In this document: positions 1 to 11,306 of the stretch, piece by piece
How the letters are laid out: each line of letters begins with the position of its first letter
Numbering within the stretch: position 1 is the stretch's first letter
Assembly: GCF_031143425.1 (NCBI RefSeq)
Contig: NC_090448.1
Coordinates: 536,318,313-536,382,312 of the forward strand
DNA: 64,000 nucleotides
Reading direction: 5' to 3'
From: Pleurodeles waltl
Taxonomy: Eukaryota; Chordata; Amphibia; Caudata; Salamandridae
Program-made: the position numbers and the translations under genes
The notes under the pieces: model-generated
Told to the model about the DNA's origin: nothing
Database searches by the model: none
What the model saw: the letters and a program-made list of their open reading frames with translations, nothing else

Positions 1-245
1 CTATTCACTTCTGGGCAGGGCTGCATGGGTCCCAGGAGTGCTGCAGTTGGCAGTGTGTGCCCATCCTCATTCCTTGGTGACTAGCCATTTTACTGGTAGT
101 GCCATGCATAGTTCGTAGGCCTGTTCCCTGTGTGTGAGGGTGCTGTGTACGCCAACGGTGGTGTTGGTGCAGTCATTGACCCTGTGTATCCTTTGTCTTT
201 CTCTCCCCTTTTCTTGTTTTGTCATCCTGTTCTTATGTGCATTAG
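1..245 (+). other. Intron-like stretch upstream of a Harbinger-type exon
   Basis: There is no convincing coding frame here. The last 70 bases before position 246 are pyrimidine-rich (runs of ctttctctcccc and ttttcttg) and finish in attag, which looks like a splice acceptor for the open exon that follows. The assignment is inferred from that context. The 5' part of the element would lie outside the window. Confidence 0.3.
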
Positions 246-812
246 CATCATCTGGAGGATGAGGAGAGACACCGACAACAGAGGGAGCTGCATCCCACAG
301 GACCCTGGAGGCAGAGTCCAACAATGCTGAGGGCACCAGTGGGATGGAGGGCAAGGGGAGCACCATGGCAGAGACTGGAGGAGACAATACAGACCCTGAT
401 ACCTCCTCCGGTGGGAGCTCCCCGGTGGTGGCGGACACCTCTGTACAAGTACAGCCGCCACCCCCGTACCAGCACCGCCCTCCCAGTAGCCCCTCAGCGA
501 GTTGCCTGTGCCCGCTCACCCAGGAGGGTGGGCATCTACTTTGCCCCAGGCACCTCAGGCCCTGCCCCAGTGAGTCCTGCTGCCCTCAGTGAGGACGCTA
601 TTGACCTCCTGAGATCCATCTCTGTAGGGCAAACAACCATTGTGAATGCCATCCAGGGGCTGACAGCTCAGATGCAGCAATCTAATACATTCCTGGAGGG
701 CATTCACAGTGGATTGGCAGCCCAACAGAGATCGATTCATGCTCTGGCCTCCTCTCTGATGGAAGCCCTTGTCCCTGTTTTAACCGTCCCCCCTCCAACT
801 TCCACTTCCTAG
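246..812 (+). pseudogene. 3' exon of a PIF/Harbinger-associated Myb-like protein (partial)
   Basis: From the acceptor-like AG at 244-245 one frame stays open for 189 codons to a stop at 810-812. The middle is rich in Pro, Arg and Ser. The C-terminal 75 residues form a predicted amphipathic helix or coiled coil (LLRSISVGQTTIVNAIQGL, then further Gln/Leu-rich heptads). That kind of C-terminus is known from the Myb/SANT-like accessory protein of vertebrate PIF/Harbinger transposons, which helps bring the transposase to DNA. The N-terminal Myb domain would be in upstream exons outside the window. The centre may carry compensating frameshifts, because an alternative frame at 344-592 reads as an acidic, Ser/Thr-rich linker more typical of such proteins. 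The family call is recognition without a search. It could instead be another transposon-encoded coiled-coil protein. Confidence 0.4.
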
Positions 813-1380
813 TCCCATTCTCCTCAACCCCATCCCAAGCGCACAGGCAGATGAGTATGCCCACAAGACAACACCCAAGAGTGTCACAGGCAAACACAAG
901 CACCACACTTCATCCCACAGGCACTCACACAAACACCGTTCAGTTGCAGACACAACAACATCCACTATCTCCACTGTCTCCCCCTCCTCCTCCTCCTCCA
1001 ACTCCCACCCAGTTGCGTCTACGCTCACACCTGCATGCACTACATCAATATCCACTACCAGCATCATCACCATACCAAGCAGAGCAAACACCTTACTGGC
1101 AGACACCTCCACAACACCCATGCATGCGTCCTCTCCCACAGTGTCTGTCCCCCCCACCTAAAGTACACAAACACAAGCACTCAGACACCCAACAGCCATC
1201 CACCTCACAACAGCATACAGCCCATGCACCTGCACCCAAACCCAGCAGACAAACACCTCCAACAACCACTCCCTCATCCTCTACTCCCATTACTCCTCCC
1301 TCCTCCTGCCCTAACATCCCTAAAAAGCTTTTCCTTTCCACGATTGACCTCTTCCCTACCCCTCCCCCCTTCCTGCACGT
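813..1380. repeat. Low-complexity C/A-rich stretch
   Basis: The sequence is dominated by CCA, CAC and CTCC motifs (for example a cctcctcctcctcc run near 984). Long frames on both strands here are composition artefacts, rich in Pro, His, Thr and Ser. It lies between the Harbinger-like exon and the lysine-rich repeat segment and is probably part of the same element. Confidence 0.45.
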
Positions 1381-1682
1381 ATGGGCAGGGTAGCAAGGAC
1401 AAAGCTAAGCACCTCAGCCAAACAGTCCACGGGCCCAGCGGTAGCACCACCTACTCATGGTGGTAGGGATTCCAGGCCAACAATACTGAAGGGGAAGGAG
1501 CCTGCACTAGCTGCTAAGAAGGGGAAGGACCATGCACCAGCTGGATAGAAAGGGAAGGAGCCTGCACCAGCTGCAAAGAAGGGGAAGGAGCCTGCCCCAG
1601 CAGGCATAGGGGGGAAGAGCCCATCCACCAGTGCCAGGAAGGGTAAGGGATCCCCAACCCATGAGCAGGAGGAGAGGAGGTA
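1381..1682 (+). pseudogene. Broken lysine/proline/alanine repeat ORF (histone H1-tail-like)
   Basis: A frame opens with ATG at 1381 and runs about 55 codons to an in-frame TAG near 1546. The same frame continues past the stop and ends at a TAA at 1681-1683. From about 1492 it encodes imperfect repeats of the type KGKEPAPAAKK (about 33-36 bp per unit), which look like a histone H1 C-terminal tail. The repeats suggest a basic, DNA-binding, disordered protein. I do not recognise a named family. It sits downstream of the Harbinger-like exon on the same strand, so it may be a second ORF or a long 3' exon of that element. Confidence 0.35.
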
Positions 1683-1758
1683 ATCTACGCAAGCGGAAGC
1701 TGCCAGCCAAACACCACCACTGCCACCAGCTGTCACAGGGTTCCCACTGCCATCCATG

Positions 1759-1945
1759 GTTGTACAGCCATCAGAGAGTGCAGGGGCTGAGCAGGAGCCT
1801 CCCCCAACCGCACCACAGTGCAGCCATCAGAGGGTGCAGGTGCTGAGCAAGAGCCTCTCACAACCACCACCACAGTGCAGCCATCAGAGGGTGCAGGGGC
1901 TGAGCAGGAGCCTCCCACAACCTCCACCACAGTACAGTCATCACT
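1759..1945 (+). repeat. 57-bp tandem repeat, about 3 copies
   Basis: Units beginning gtgcagccatcagagg recur at about 1816 and 1873, exactly 57 bp apart, with a diverged first copy near 1759. In one frame the unit reads as an acidic 19-residue repeat containing VQPSEGAGAEQEPP, so it may once have been coding. It directly follows the lysine-rich repeat segment. Confidence 0.7.
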
Positions 1946-2004
1946 GCCCGTGGACGCTATATAGTTCAGCCTCCAAGGGCTGCTGTGTGGCCTGCCCCCA
2001 CTAG

Positions 2005-2340
2005 AACCAGTGGGCAAGACACCCACTTGAGAGACTGTGGCCTTGCACTCCACAGGGCAAAGCACAGGGCATGTTGTCCCCTCCAGAACCGGTGGGCAAG
2101 ACACCCACTTGAGAGACGGTGGCCTTACACTCCCCAGGATAAAGCACAGGGCATGTTGCCCCCTCCAGAACCAGTAGGCAAGACACCCACTTGGGAGACT
2201 TTTGCCTTGCACTCCCCAGGCAAAGCACAGGGCATGTTGCCCCCCCAGAACCAGTTGGCAAGACATCCACTTAGAGACTGTGGCCTTGCACTCCCCAGGA
2301 AAAAGCACAGGGCAGGTTGCCCCCTCCCGAACCAGTGGCC
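2005..2340 (+). repeat. 82-bp tandem repeat, about 4 copies
   Basis: The motif aaccagtgggcaagacaccc recurs at about 2005, 2087, 2169, 2250 and 2330, a period of 80-82 bp. Each unit carries ccttgcactccccagg and gcacagggcatgttg. The period is not a multiple of three, so any coding frame shifts between units, which argues against a translated repeat. Confidence 0.8.
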
Positions 2341-2789
2341 TTGTTCCCGTATCCGGCTGAGGTGCCCCCCCTACCCCTGAGGTGCCTGCCTATTTGACAA
2401 TTGATGCCCCTGCAGTGTTCTATCCGGATTGGTGCAGGATTCGACTGGGGCCTTGGACTGTGCCATGTGGGCCCTTTGAACTATGAACTGGGCAGTGTCC
2501 CTTTTTTATACAAGTATACAGATCTGTTTCATGGCCAAATCGGATTGTTAATTTTATTGTTGGACTGATCACAATAATTTTCGTAAATTCCTGTGGCCTT
2601 TGATTATTCTGCAGATTTTCATGGTCAAATAGTTTTTGTGATGCATATGGTTGTGTGTATGGTGTGTGTATGTCGGGTGTGTGTGGTGCGTGTGTGTGTG
2701 TCACTCTCATTTTCCTCCCACCCTCTCTTGTGTGCTAGGCAGCTGTACTCACCGTCGTCTTTGCCGGCGTTGGTGTTCCAGGTGGAGCA
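2341..2789. other. Unassigned, with a short TG-rich microsatellite
   Basis: I see no gene. A GT-rich tract (tgtgtgtatggtgtgtgtatg and similar) lies at about 2650-2702. The block sits between the tandem repeats and a Harbinger-type terminus, so it is probably the 3' untranslated part of the same transposon. Confidence 0.3.
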
Positions 2790-3165
2790 TAACGTAGAAA
2801 ATCATTGGAAAGACTTGCAGTTCGGGTTCCATGGCAGTGTTGTTCTTCCCTGTGTCTCCAATGGTGAGTCCTTTCACTTCTGTGATGTGTTTTTGCCAGG
2901 TTTTTGATGGCGTAGGTACCACCCTGTAAAAGGTGGCAGCATCGTGTGTCTTAATATGGTAGGTGGTACTTTGTCTTCCGCCTGGCTGTAGGTGGCTACC
3001 ACCGTGGTGACTGTTGTTTCCGCCCTGGCGGTCGGTGTGATACATTGGCTGTCTATCGGAGATATCCCCGCCATGGTCATAATTTGGCATTAGTAACCAC
3101 CAGCCTGTTGACGGTATTACTGCCACTTTATCACTGACCGCCAGGGTCCTAATGACAGAGTATTG
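2790..3165. mobile_element. Harbinger-type transposon terminal region (fragment)
   Basis: The block is rich in short CCGCC/GGCGG boxes (ccgccctggcggtcgg, tatccccgccatgg) and ends near gaccgccagggtcctaatgac. Read from the other strand this gives a GTCATTAGGACCCTGGCGG-like terminus. The style, GGNCCTNAT ends followed by GGCGG subterminal motifs, resembles Harbinger families in amphibian genomes. The opposite terminus is not in the window and no target duplication could be checked. Confidence 0.4.
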
Positions 3166-3167
3166 TA

Positions 3168-3377
3168 TTTCATGTGTGTAAGTACTGTGTGACTACAGTG
3201 GTATTACAAGAGCTTTGCATGTTTCCTAGTACAGCCTTGGCTGCTCTGCCTACAGCTACTTCTAGACAGCCTGGCTTCTAGACACTGCTTACATTTCACT
3301 AATAAGGGATAACTGGACCTGGTATAAGGTGTAAGTACCTTAGGTACCCACTACAAACCAGGCCAGCCTCCTACACA
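3168..3377 (+). mobile_element. LTR-like 3' tail fragment
   Basis: This 210-bp block ends ccaggccagcctcctacac, similar to the CAGCTTCCTACA ending of the solo LTR at 17037-19392. It has a conventional retroelement look (ctaataagggataactgg, then ggtacccactac). It separates two Harbinger-type terminal blocks and is probably an inserted, truncated LTR or retroelement end. No flanking duplication was found. Confidence 0.35.
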
Positions 3378-3769
3378 CAGCAGTGTGGGTTTTGGGCTCC
3401 ATCCATGAGCAGTAGCAGTGGCGGGACATGTGTGATGGGCTCCATGGCAGCACAGGACATGTGATGCTTCCTGCAGGTGAGTTCCTTCCTTTATGCACTC
3501 CATTTCCACCTGCTGGAACGTGGTGGCTGGACCACCATGGTCACGTTGGCGGAAGGCAACTTCATAATGTCTTCGACGAAGATTCTGACTCCAACGGCCT
3601 GATTGAACTGTCTCGCCACCACCGTGGTCTGAGCTGCCTGGCAGTGCTGGGGGGACCGCAGCAGTCTTTCATCTATGGAACTGCATCCATTCTAATACGG
3701 CGGTACAACCGCCAAGCTGATTGCGGTCGGACTGCCGCCATCAGCATGGGGGTTCACTGACCTCCAAAC
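3378..3769. mobile_element. Second Harbinger-type terminal fragment
   Basis: GGCGG/CCGCC boxes recur (ggcggtacaaccgcc, ggactgccgccatcag). The block ends with aaactcataatcaggcc, which reverse-complements to GGCCTGATTATGAG, close to the GGGCCTGATTTAGA terminus of the MITE at 51790-51958. It is therefore probably one end of a related Harbinger copy. The 110-codon frame inside it matches nothing I know. Confidence 0.4.
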
Positions 3770-3994
3770 TCATAATCAGGCCTTGTGTCTGTGAGATGGA
3801 CACCACATCACAGATGGTAAGGGTAACAAAGGTGAGAGTAAAAATAGAAGATTAAATGGAAAAGACAGATTTTATATGGTAGGGAAGACCTTTGAAAAAT
3901 GTTTTCCCTATACTGGAGTAAAATACCCATATCACTAAATTGGAATACTGATGCCTCTGGAGCAGTGAAAAAGGAGGGCAGCACAAGACGCATA

Positions 3995-6480
3995 TGTAGG
4001 ATGGTGCCCCCTTTTGACATGTTCACCCCCACTTTTTGCCTGGATTTTGACGCAATTCTGAATGACAGTGCACTGGGTTACTGATGACCAGGTCCCCAGT
4101 GCCAGATCTCTTTCCCTAAAACTGTGCAATTGTTCCCCAATTGGTCATAATTTTGGCACCCCTGTAAGGCCCTAGTAACTGGTACCCCTGGTACCTAGGG
4201 CATGGGTACCAAGGAGGGTCCCTATGGGCTATAGCATGTATTGTCCCACCCTCAAGGACCCTTTACCTAGCACAGGCAGTCTGCCATTGCAGTCTGTGTG
4301 TCTTGGTGCAGCTAAAAATGAAAACACAACATGGCACACACTTTGTGTGCCATGTCCCCTAACACTGTATGCAATATATGTAATTTACCCCTACAACAGG
4401 CATTATAGCCACAAGGCAGGGTGAATTATATTACAATGTGAGGGCACATCTGCAAGAACAGATATGCCCCTACTTTATCTTTGTCTATTCTCAAACATAG
4501 TGAGTGAACAGGGAGGCCACTATAAGTAAATGTACTGAACACTGGCCAATAAGCGTTCCCCAAGCTACATGATGGCTTAACTGAAAATAGGGATGTCTGG
4601 TATCAAACATCTTGTATTAATAAACACTCACTGATCCCAGTGACTGATTTACTAATGCATGCACCCAGAATGCAGCTTAGAGATGCCCCCTGAAAAGCCC
4701 ACCACTACCCGTGTGCTGGCTGACTAGTTCTAAGTAGCTTGCAAACACCAGTCACAGTTCCAACCCCCAAGGATGAGAGCCTTTGCTCTCGGGCAGAGAA
4801 AAACAAAGCCTGCACTGGCAGGGGTGTTAGCACACTGCTCCCAATGGGATAACCTGTGAATCTTTATTCCAAGGCAGGGGGCTTCAAAGAAGCCCATCAC
4901 CCTTGATATGTAGATCTGGCTTCCCTCAAAGGAGAGGATGCCAACCCCTGTGCCCCAGGACCCATTTAGCACCAGAACAGGCGTGAAAATTAGTAGTCAG
5001 AGAGGCATAACTACTTCTCAGGTCAAACCCACCCTAAAGCCAGCTGCCTGATGCGGACACAATTTTTAAAAGTCTGCCATCTTGGTGATGGCAGAACTTG
5101 TATTTCTGGTGTTACCCACTTCCAACAGGGAGTGGTCATGTAGGGGTCAGCGTGACCCTAGTAACCCCCCTAAATTCTGTATTTAGGGGAGCACTGGCAC
5201 CAGGAAATAAGATCCTGCTGACCTAAAGAAGAAAGACTTTCCACAGATGCAAAAGGAAAGAACTGAAGACCAGTGATGGATTTGGTTGCAACCTTTGCCA
5301 GCCTGCTTGCTGTCCAACACAAGGAACTCACGTGAAGCAGCTGAGCTGCTTCCTTGCACCTTTGCAGGCACCCAAGAAACACTGCAGAGGACTCCGGACC
5401 ACCAAAATCCGATGCCGTTCAGCACCACTGCACCCGTACCTCCTAGCAAGAGTTGAAATGGGCTAATGGTGCCAGTGTAGCCCCCAGCCTCTCCAGAGAC
5501 AGAGTCCATTGAGGGTTTCCCCATTGCAAGACTCTTTGTACAGGCCCCCCTCAACTATGACTGCCTGTAGCGGCAGCATCCTGAGAGTCCCCTACACCTC
5601 TGCATCTGGACGCCCCGGACCGAGGAGAAGAGGACCACTGGTGTCCCTGTGTCCCCCAGGCTTGTCAGACTTGATCCCACATGTTGGTTCAGCCAGACTG
5701 GTCCCCCAGCTCTTCCCTGCAGCCTTTTTCTGTGGGCCCCCTCCACTGCCACCGGTGACAGAAACCTGACAGTCCAAGAACACTCTGCAACGAGACGCCC
5801 CAGACCAAAGACAAAAAGGACTGCTGGTATCCCTTTGTCCCCGAGCATTGCAGGAACTGAGGCCACTTGGTGGTTCACCCTGATTGGATCCCCAATCCTA
5901 GCCTGCAGCCTCTTTTCAACTGGACCGATCCAAATTGACTAACATTGGGCACCTGATGCTGTACTACCTCTCTGCATCCGGCCGCCCCAGTACCATCCAG
6001 TGTGACCTGTTTGTGTGGCCTTGGACCTTGCCCATACCTACCTTAATTTCAGGAGATTGGTCCCGTTAGTTGCTGTACTATACCTGTATGCAGTATTTGT
6101 TTTTCCTCAATAGTATAACATTGCAGCTTTCAAGAATTGCACTGTCAACTTTTATAAAATGTAAAGATTTTTCTTGCAAAACGTACTTACGACATGGTAT
6201 TTATTCTGGTGCCAAAACATATATAAAGATACTTGCTATTTTTGTAAATTGGTGTGGGTTTCCTGATTGAGTTGTGTGTCTCCTTTATTGACTGTCTGTG
6301 TATTTGGGGATTTTTAACACTCCTTTCTGATAAGCCTAAGGCTGCTCAACCACACTATCTTCTAAGAAGGCACCTTGGGATTACTAGAGCAAGCCCCTGT
6401 TCACTAGTAAGGGATCCCCTGGACTCTTTGCACAGTATACCTCGTTTTGGTATACTGTATAAAGAGCCAGCTTCAAGGCA
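3995..6480 (+). mobile_element. Family 2 LTR, older copy (probable solo LTR)
   Basis: This block is collinear with 17037-19392. Shared landmarks are a start region with ttttgacatg then cccccactttttgcctgg, a central gagcactggcaccagg-type segment near 5190, then cacctgatgctgt near 5950, and a final gccagcttc near 6470. The left boundary TGTAGG at 3995 fits the canonical TG. The right end has lost the expected CTACA and is placed by homology only. No target duplication is visible (gcata against agcca). There is no internal coding region beside it, so it is a solo LTR or truncated copy. Strand follows the TG-to-CA reading and is inferred. Confidence 0.6.
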
Positions 6481-9449
6481 AGCCAAACCTTATGGCAGTA
6501 GAGCCATAAAATACATTCCTGAAAAATAGAACAAAAGTTGAAAGCACACTTCTTTATAGGGCAGATCTATGGCGACTCAATCATTCCTGTTATCAGTTAG
6601 CCAGAGTCACACGAAAATTCTGGAAGTCAGTTTTGCAAACGCCCCATGCTGTTAAAAATGTTCCGATAGATGCTTTCTGTTGCACTGGAGGCCTTGGTCT
6701 GACCAGCATGACGATAACAATGAGCTACACATCGAAAAAGAGAGCCATCTTGTGTATGAAAGTTGAACAGAACTCGTCATGGACGGCACTCCTTCCAGTC
6801 TTGAGGAAAGGAACTTGAATGAATGATCTGAATGGTCGATTGACAATGTCCAATTTGTGAGCGTAGCTAATGAACCACAAACTAAGAAATTACTAAAACA
6901 AAGTTAGAGTCATGAAGGAAATACGCAGGGAGATAAACTTGATGAACTAAAATATCTACACTGGGGAAATATATTTAACCCATGAAACCACGTACAACTT
7001 CACAGGGCTGAAATTGTGAACCAGATGGACAGGAGACTTTTCTGTACGTCTGGGGTCTTTATATCCGGCCAGAGAGCCTAAAAATGTTGCTGAAATCAAG
7101 TAGAAACCTAGATATGTGGCTGAAACAGTGAGCAAGTGGAAAATCTCTACCATGACTTCTTGTTCTGCAAATGATACAGCTTTCGAAGAAAAGTGATCCC
7201 ACATAAAATATTCAAAGCCTAGCAATAGAGAATCAACAGTGTTTCTCTTAGGAAATGTGTCGAGACGCCTCTGCCAATGTAGGATAACTCTTTATAGGAT
7301 AACATTGATGAGGTAGCAGAGCATACAAAGAATGTCTGCCACCGAGGAATGAAGCCTACAAACATTAAAGCATGTGAATATAAGCAACCTGAATCTGAAG
7401 CTAACGAACACCCAGACATGGCACAATAATTATTTTCCTTGGAATCCAAGATCAGAATAAGTGGCTTCTCATGGAAGCAACAAAATCTCCATGAGCTAAA
7501 TAATTTTAGAAAATGAACCTGCATACCTCCTTCTCCACTCTGAGCTCCCCGCACCAGCCACTTTTAGGCTTCATCCTAAAATATGAACTCAAAGGAAAAA
7601 GGTGGCAGCAGGAGATCCTCTGAACAAAGTCACCTGAACTATCTCTTTAGAAAATAAGGTGAAAATTGAGAAGGTGAAGTCAGTCAAGATGACATCGAAG
7701 CCTTCTACAGATGACATGGAAGCCTCAAACTTCAGCAGATGTATATTCAAGGAATCTGTACCTAAATGCAATGTTCTCCGTACTACTCATAGGTTTTGAT
7801 ATCTATACCAGACAGTCCGCACTAGCACATTTTAAACTAACCACTACTAATACCCCTTCATCGCCCTTTCCTCCTCCCAATTTCTCCTCTTCCAAAACCT
7901 AGACAATCTATGTTAATCTACCTGGATGTAACCTGTTTTGAGTCTTTTTAAAGGTTTATTTAGACCGAATGCACATAAAAATTGTAATTTAAATGAATAG
8001 AGATGTTATAAATGTGTGAAGGGCGAAGTGTTAGCCTGTGAGGAAGGACATACAAAAAAGGAAGAGAACGAGGGACACAAACATTGATGGAAAACTGCAA
8101 AAAAGGGGATACATTTCTAAGTAAAGAGAGGTTGACAAAAATGGGCAGAAGAATGAGGAAGAAAGAAGAATTGGACACAGTGGCAGGGCTAAGGCCGAGC
8201 AAGGTAGAAAGTGGCTGTGGACGATAAGAAGCAAATGGAATGACAAAAGGACAAAAAGGGGTTAACAAAAGTGGAAGGGTTTCAGGAGAAGAGGGAAGGG
8301 AAAGCAAAGGAAGAAAGATTAGATGGGGAGAAAAAAAGCAAGAATTAAGAAAGAAAAACAGGATGTAATTTGACTTACAAAATACTAAATAAGCTGCAAA
8401 ATGCATTTGAGCCTCACTAAAAATACCACGAGCAATGAAAAATTCTACCTTTTTCAATTTATTCTGTCGTTGGAATGAGTAATCATAGATATAAGCTTAA
8501 CTTCACAGAATGGAAAACACTGGAAAACACCCCTGTAATTCACACAAAATAAACACTGAGAACTGAAAGGGCTTGTAATTCACTCAGCAAACATGCTATC
8601 TGCCCCTTCAAACACAGACATTACCATGGTCTTCTACGCCTTGATGAAAAGTAGTTTCCCAGCCACCCAACGCAGCCCCAAGAATGTCATATTATAACAA
8701 GTTGGGAGTTGCTGTATGACTACCTAATATTATATAATGGGAAAACAAACACTGGCAAAGATTTTGTACTGGTGCCCTTTGAAAATATGCATCTGCTGTC
8801 TAGTCCTTGTTGTGAGGATGCGTATTTACATTGAAACATTTGCCCACCCAGGTACTCTAGTGGCCAGTTTTCACTACTGACTTTTGCTTGTCATCGGTGC
8901 TGTTTTATAGTTGCTTACCTTTGTTGTCTGGTCAGCTTTGTTCAATAGTTTCTCAGAAGCCAATATTGTTGGCAGGTCAACCGGTTCAAGTCTCTGAAAA
9001 TAAAACTTATAATTTTAAAGTGACAAACAGATTGCAACACAAAACGCCCGGGTGCATGCTCAGATTGTATGTATATTTTCCGTATACTGCATTCATGTGC
9101 ATTTGAAGGTATATAACTGTTGTGCATTTTGTCTTATCTTTGTTTACATACAAATTATACATGTTGTAGAAATGTCTTATTGTGATACATCCAACAAAAC
9201 ACTCATCATTTCGGAAAGCATCGACCTCTCTGCAGCAGAATTACTGCCAATACTCAGAGCACATGGCCACTGGCCTGTCCTACAACTAACTTAGGTAACC
9301 ACCCCGAGGCCATCTTGAAACACCATCGTCACTCCTGTGCACAACATACATCGTTTGCAACTACATCACATTGTGCTAATAAAGTAACCAGTTTGACTTA
9401 TGTATCCTTTGTAGCCACCATGACCAGCATGAGAAGCCTATATATGCCC
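6481..9449. other. Unassigned AT-rich sequence with a purine-rich tract
   Basis: No gene, LTR or transposon end could be supported in this 3 kb. Positions 8030-8350 are strongly purine-rich on the plus strand (gaggaagaaagaagaa, gggaagggaaagcaaagg). That produces long minus-strand frames full of Leu, Phe, Ser and Pro, which I regard as composition artefacts. The stretch may hold very old repeats beyond recognition by eye. Confidence 0.3.
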
Positions 9450-10066
9450 TTTAGAGATTTAGAGATACTTGAAAGGTGTACAAACTGCATGTGCTGTTTA
9501 GTGATACTTCAACTGTGTAACTTTCATGTACTGTTTATTCATACTTGAATCTTGGACAAACTGCATGTGATTTTTAGTGATACTTGAACTCTGTACAATT
9601 TGCATGAGCTGTTTAGTGAAACTTGAACTGTGTACTATCTGCATGCACGGTTTAGTAATACTTGAAGCGTTTAGTGATACTTGAACTGTGTACAATCTGC
9701 ATAGGCTTTTTAGAGATAGTGAACTGTGCACAACCTACATGTGCCGTTTAGTGATGTTGGAACTGTGTGCAACGTGCATGTGCTGTTTAGTGATACTTGA
9801 TCCGTGTACAACCTGCATGTACTGCTTAGTGATGCTTGAACTCTGTACACCCGCCTGTGCTGTTTAGTGATACAAGAACTGTGTGCAATCTGCATGCTTG
9901 GGTCAGTTATACTAGAACCGTTTAGTGATACTTGAACTGTGTCCAACCTGCATTGTCTCTTTAGAGATACGTGAACTGTGTGTAACCTGCATGTATTGAT
10001 TAGTGATATTTGAACTGTGTACATCAAGTATGTGCTGTTTAGATATTCTTAAACTGTGTGGATCAA
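9450..10066 (+). repeat. 39-bp minisatellite, about 15 copies
   Basis: The unit, roughly gtttagtgatacttgaact followed by gtgtacaacctgcatgtgct, repeats head to tail with a 39-bp period and 10-25 percent variation. Some units are shortened (near 9661 and 9911). A 39-bp unit is 13 codons, so it yields long minus-strand frames of a 13-residue repeat rich in Ser, Thr and Val. Unit divergence and lack of a start context make these artefacts. Confidence 0.9.
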
Positions 10067-10790
10067 GCATGCACACAAATGTGTCTGTAATGGCACGGCC
10101 ATAAAGCTATACAATAACCCAAGCACGCAATAATCACCCCGGGATTACTCATTCTAGCATTTCAGGAGCAGTATTATTGTTGACAAGACACTCCACACTC
10201 ATGCCTGCCTGGCAGCCTTGGGTAACTGACAGTGTAGTCGAAACAACATTTGTATGTAATACATATGTTATTGGCAGTTCGAGACCATACACTTCATGCA
10301 CTACGCTGACAATCTGTGGCATAAAACTGTGCGATACTATGACGTCAACATCAGCACACCACACTCCCCGCAAGCCACTAATGTCTCAGTGTCACCAAGC
10401 CCTTTAATATAGAAGCAACCAATGTGAGAGTTCTAGGCGAGAAAACTCAGCGCCTCACCGGGTCTTTCTTTCATCAAATGACACCGGCATGGCTTATTTT
10501 ACACTCATTACCAGAAACCTGATGTTCCGATGTGGCATTTGGGTTAACAATGTTCTCTAACCGAGGAGCTCTTTGTGATTATTGTATTTGTAATGTGACA
10601 AAGGTGAGACTCTATCAGGTGAATGGGTAAATGTATAGCCACGGCCTGCTGTGACCTATAAGCATTATTTCAGTTTCTGATGGAAGGACCAGGTGGAATG
10701 CTTCAGCAATTCTAATATGCCTATGTCCAAAATATGTTGTTTAAGTATTATGCAGTCACCCATTCTGTGACTGAGATTGTGACTACTAAA
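10067..10790. other. Unassigned
   Basis: I see no coding exon, repeat boundary or RNA gene. The sequence is of intermediate composition and may be older unique DNA. Confidence 0.3.
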
Positions 10791-10794
10791 GTAT

Positions 10795-10995
10795 GGCTTA
10801 ACGGCCAGAGCTGCCACTTTTGCACTAGGGAACTCGGTTCAAGTGTCGGCCTCAGCTCAATGCCGTGTGATCTTGGACAAATTACTGAATCTCCCGGTAC
10901 TCAATACGTCCTTTCATGCTCAAGTGTCCTGGGGCCAAAATTAATGATGTATAAAACTACAAAAACAAATACTTTAGCTCCTGTAAGAATAATCA
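10795..10995 (+). repeat. Deu-type SINE relic
   Basis: A tRNA box B-like ggttcaagtgtc occurs at about 10829-10840. It is followed by the conserved Deu-like core (gtgtgatcttggacaaatta, then ctgaatctcccggtactcaa), which in the DeuSINE group (AmnSINE, LF-SINE, V-SINE) reads as a 'gtgaccttgggcaagtcactta' type core. The tail is A-rich (ctacaaaaacaaatac). These SINEs were RNA polymerase III transcripts moved by LINEs. The copy is diverged and probably not active. Confidence 0.55.
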
Positions 10996-11301
10996 TGTTG
11001 GGTGATTTATAAATTATAAGCAGGGCCGCTGTAATTATGGGGGACGGAAGGGCCCAATTATGAGTCAGGGTTGATTAAATAAAATCAAGCATAATCAGCA
11101 TACGATTGCTATTTATTTCTTCTTGCAGACAATGAGTTGCTAGGAACTAGCAGTGTAGAAGCAGTCTCAGCCACAACAAACAAAATATAATCTTCAACAG
11201 TGCCAGTCCACTGGCGCCCGGATTTAGACTCAAGCACAAACACACGACCAGAAGCAGGAAAAAAGTCAACACATGGTCTCACAATCCATGTTGTGGGCTT
11301 G
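10996..11301. other. Unassigned flank
   Basis: No gene is visible. A short aattatgggg/aattatgagtcag motif near 11033-11065 recalls similar 'aattatgcagcaag' snippets near 54640 and 56585, suggesting pieces of a dispersed repeat. Confidence 0.25.
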
Positions 11302-11306
11302 CCTTG

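Noticed and set aside
1733..2308. 191-codon minus-strand frame across the 57- and 82-bp repeats
   Set aside because: It is the antisense of tandem repeats, and the 82-bp period changes frame each unit.
7960..8457. 165-codon minus-strand frame rich in Leu, Phe, Ser and Pro
   Set aside because: It follows from a purine-rich plus-strand tract and resembles no protein family.
9450..10066. Repeat array considered as CRISPR
   Set aside because: Units are contiguous with no spacers and diverged, and the genome is clearly eukaryotic.
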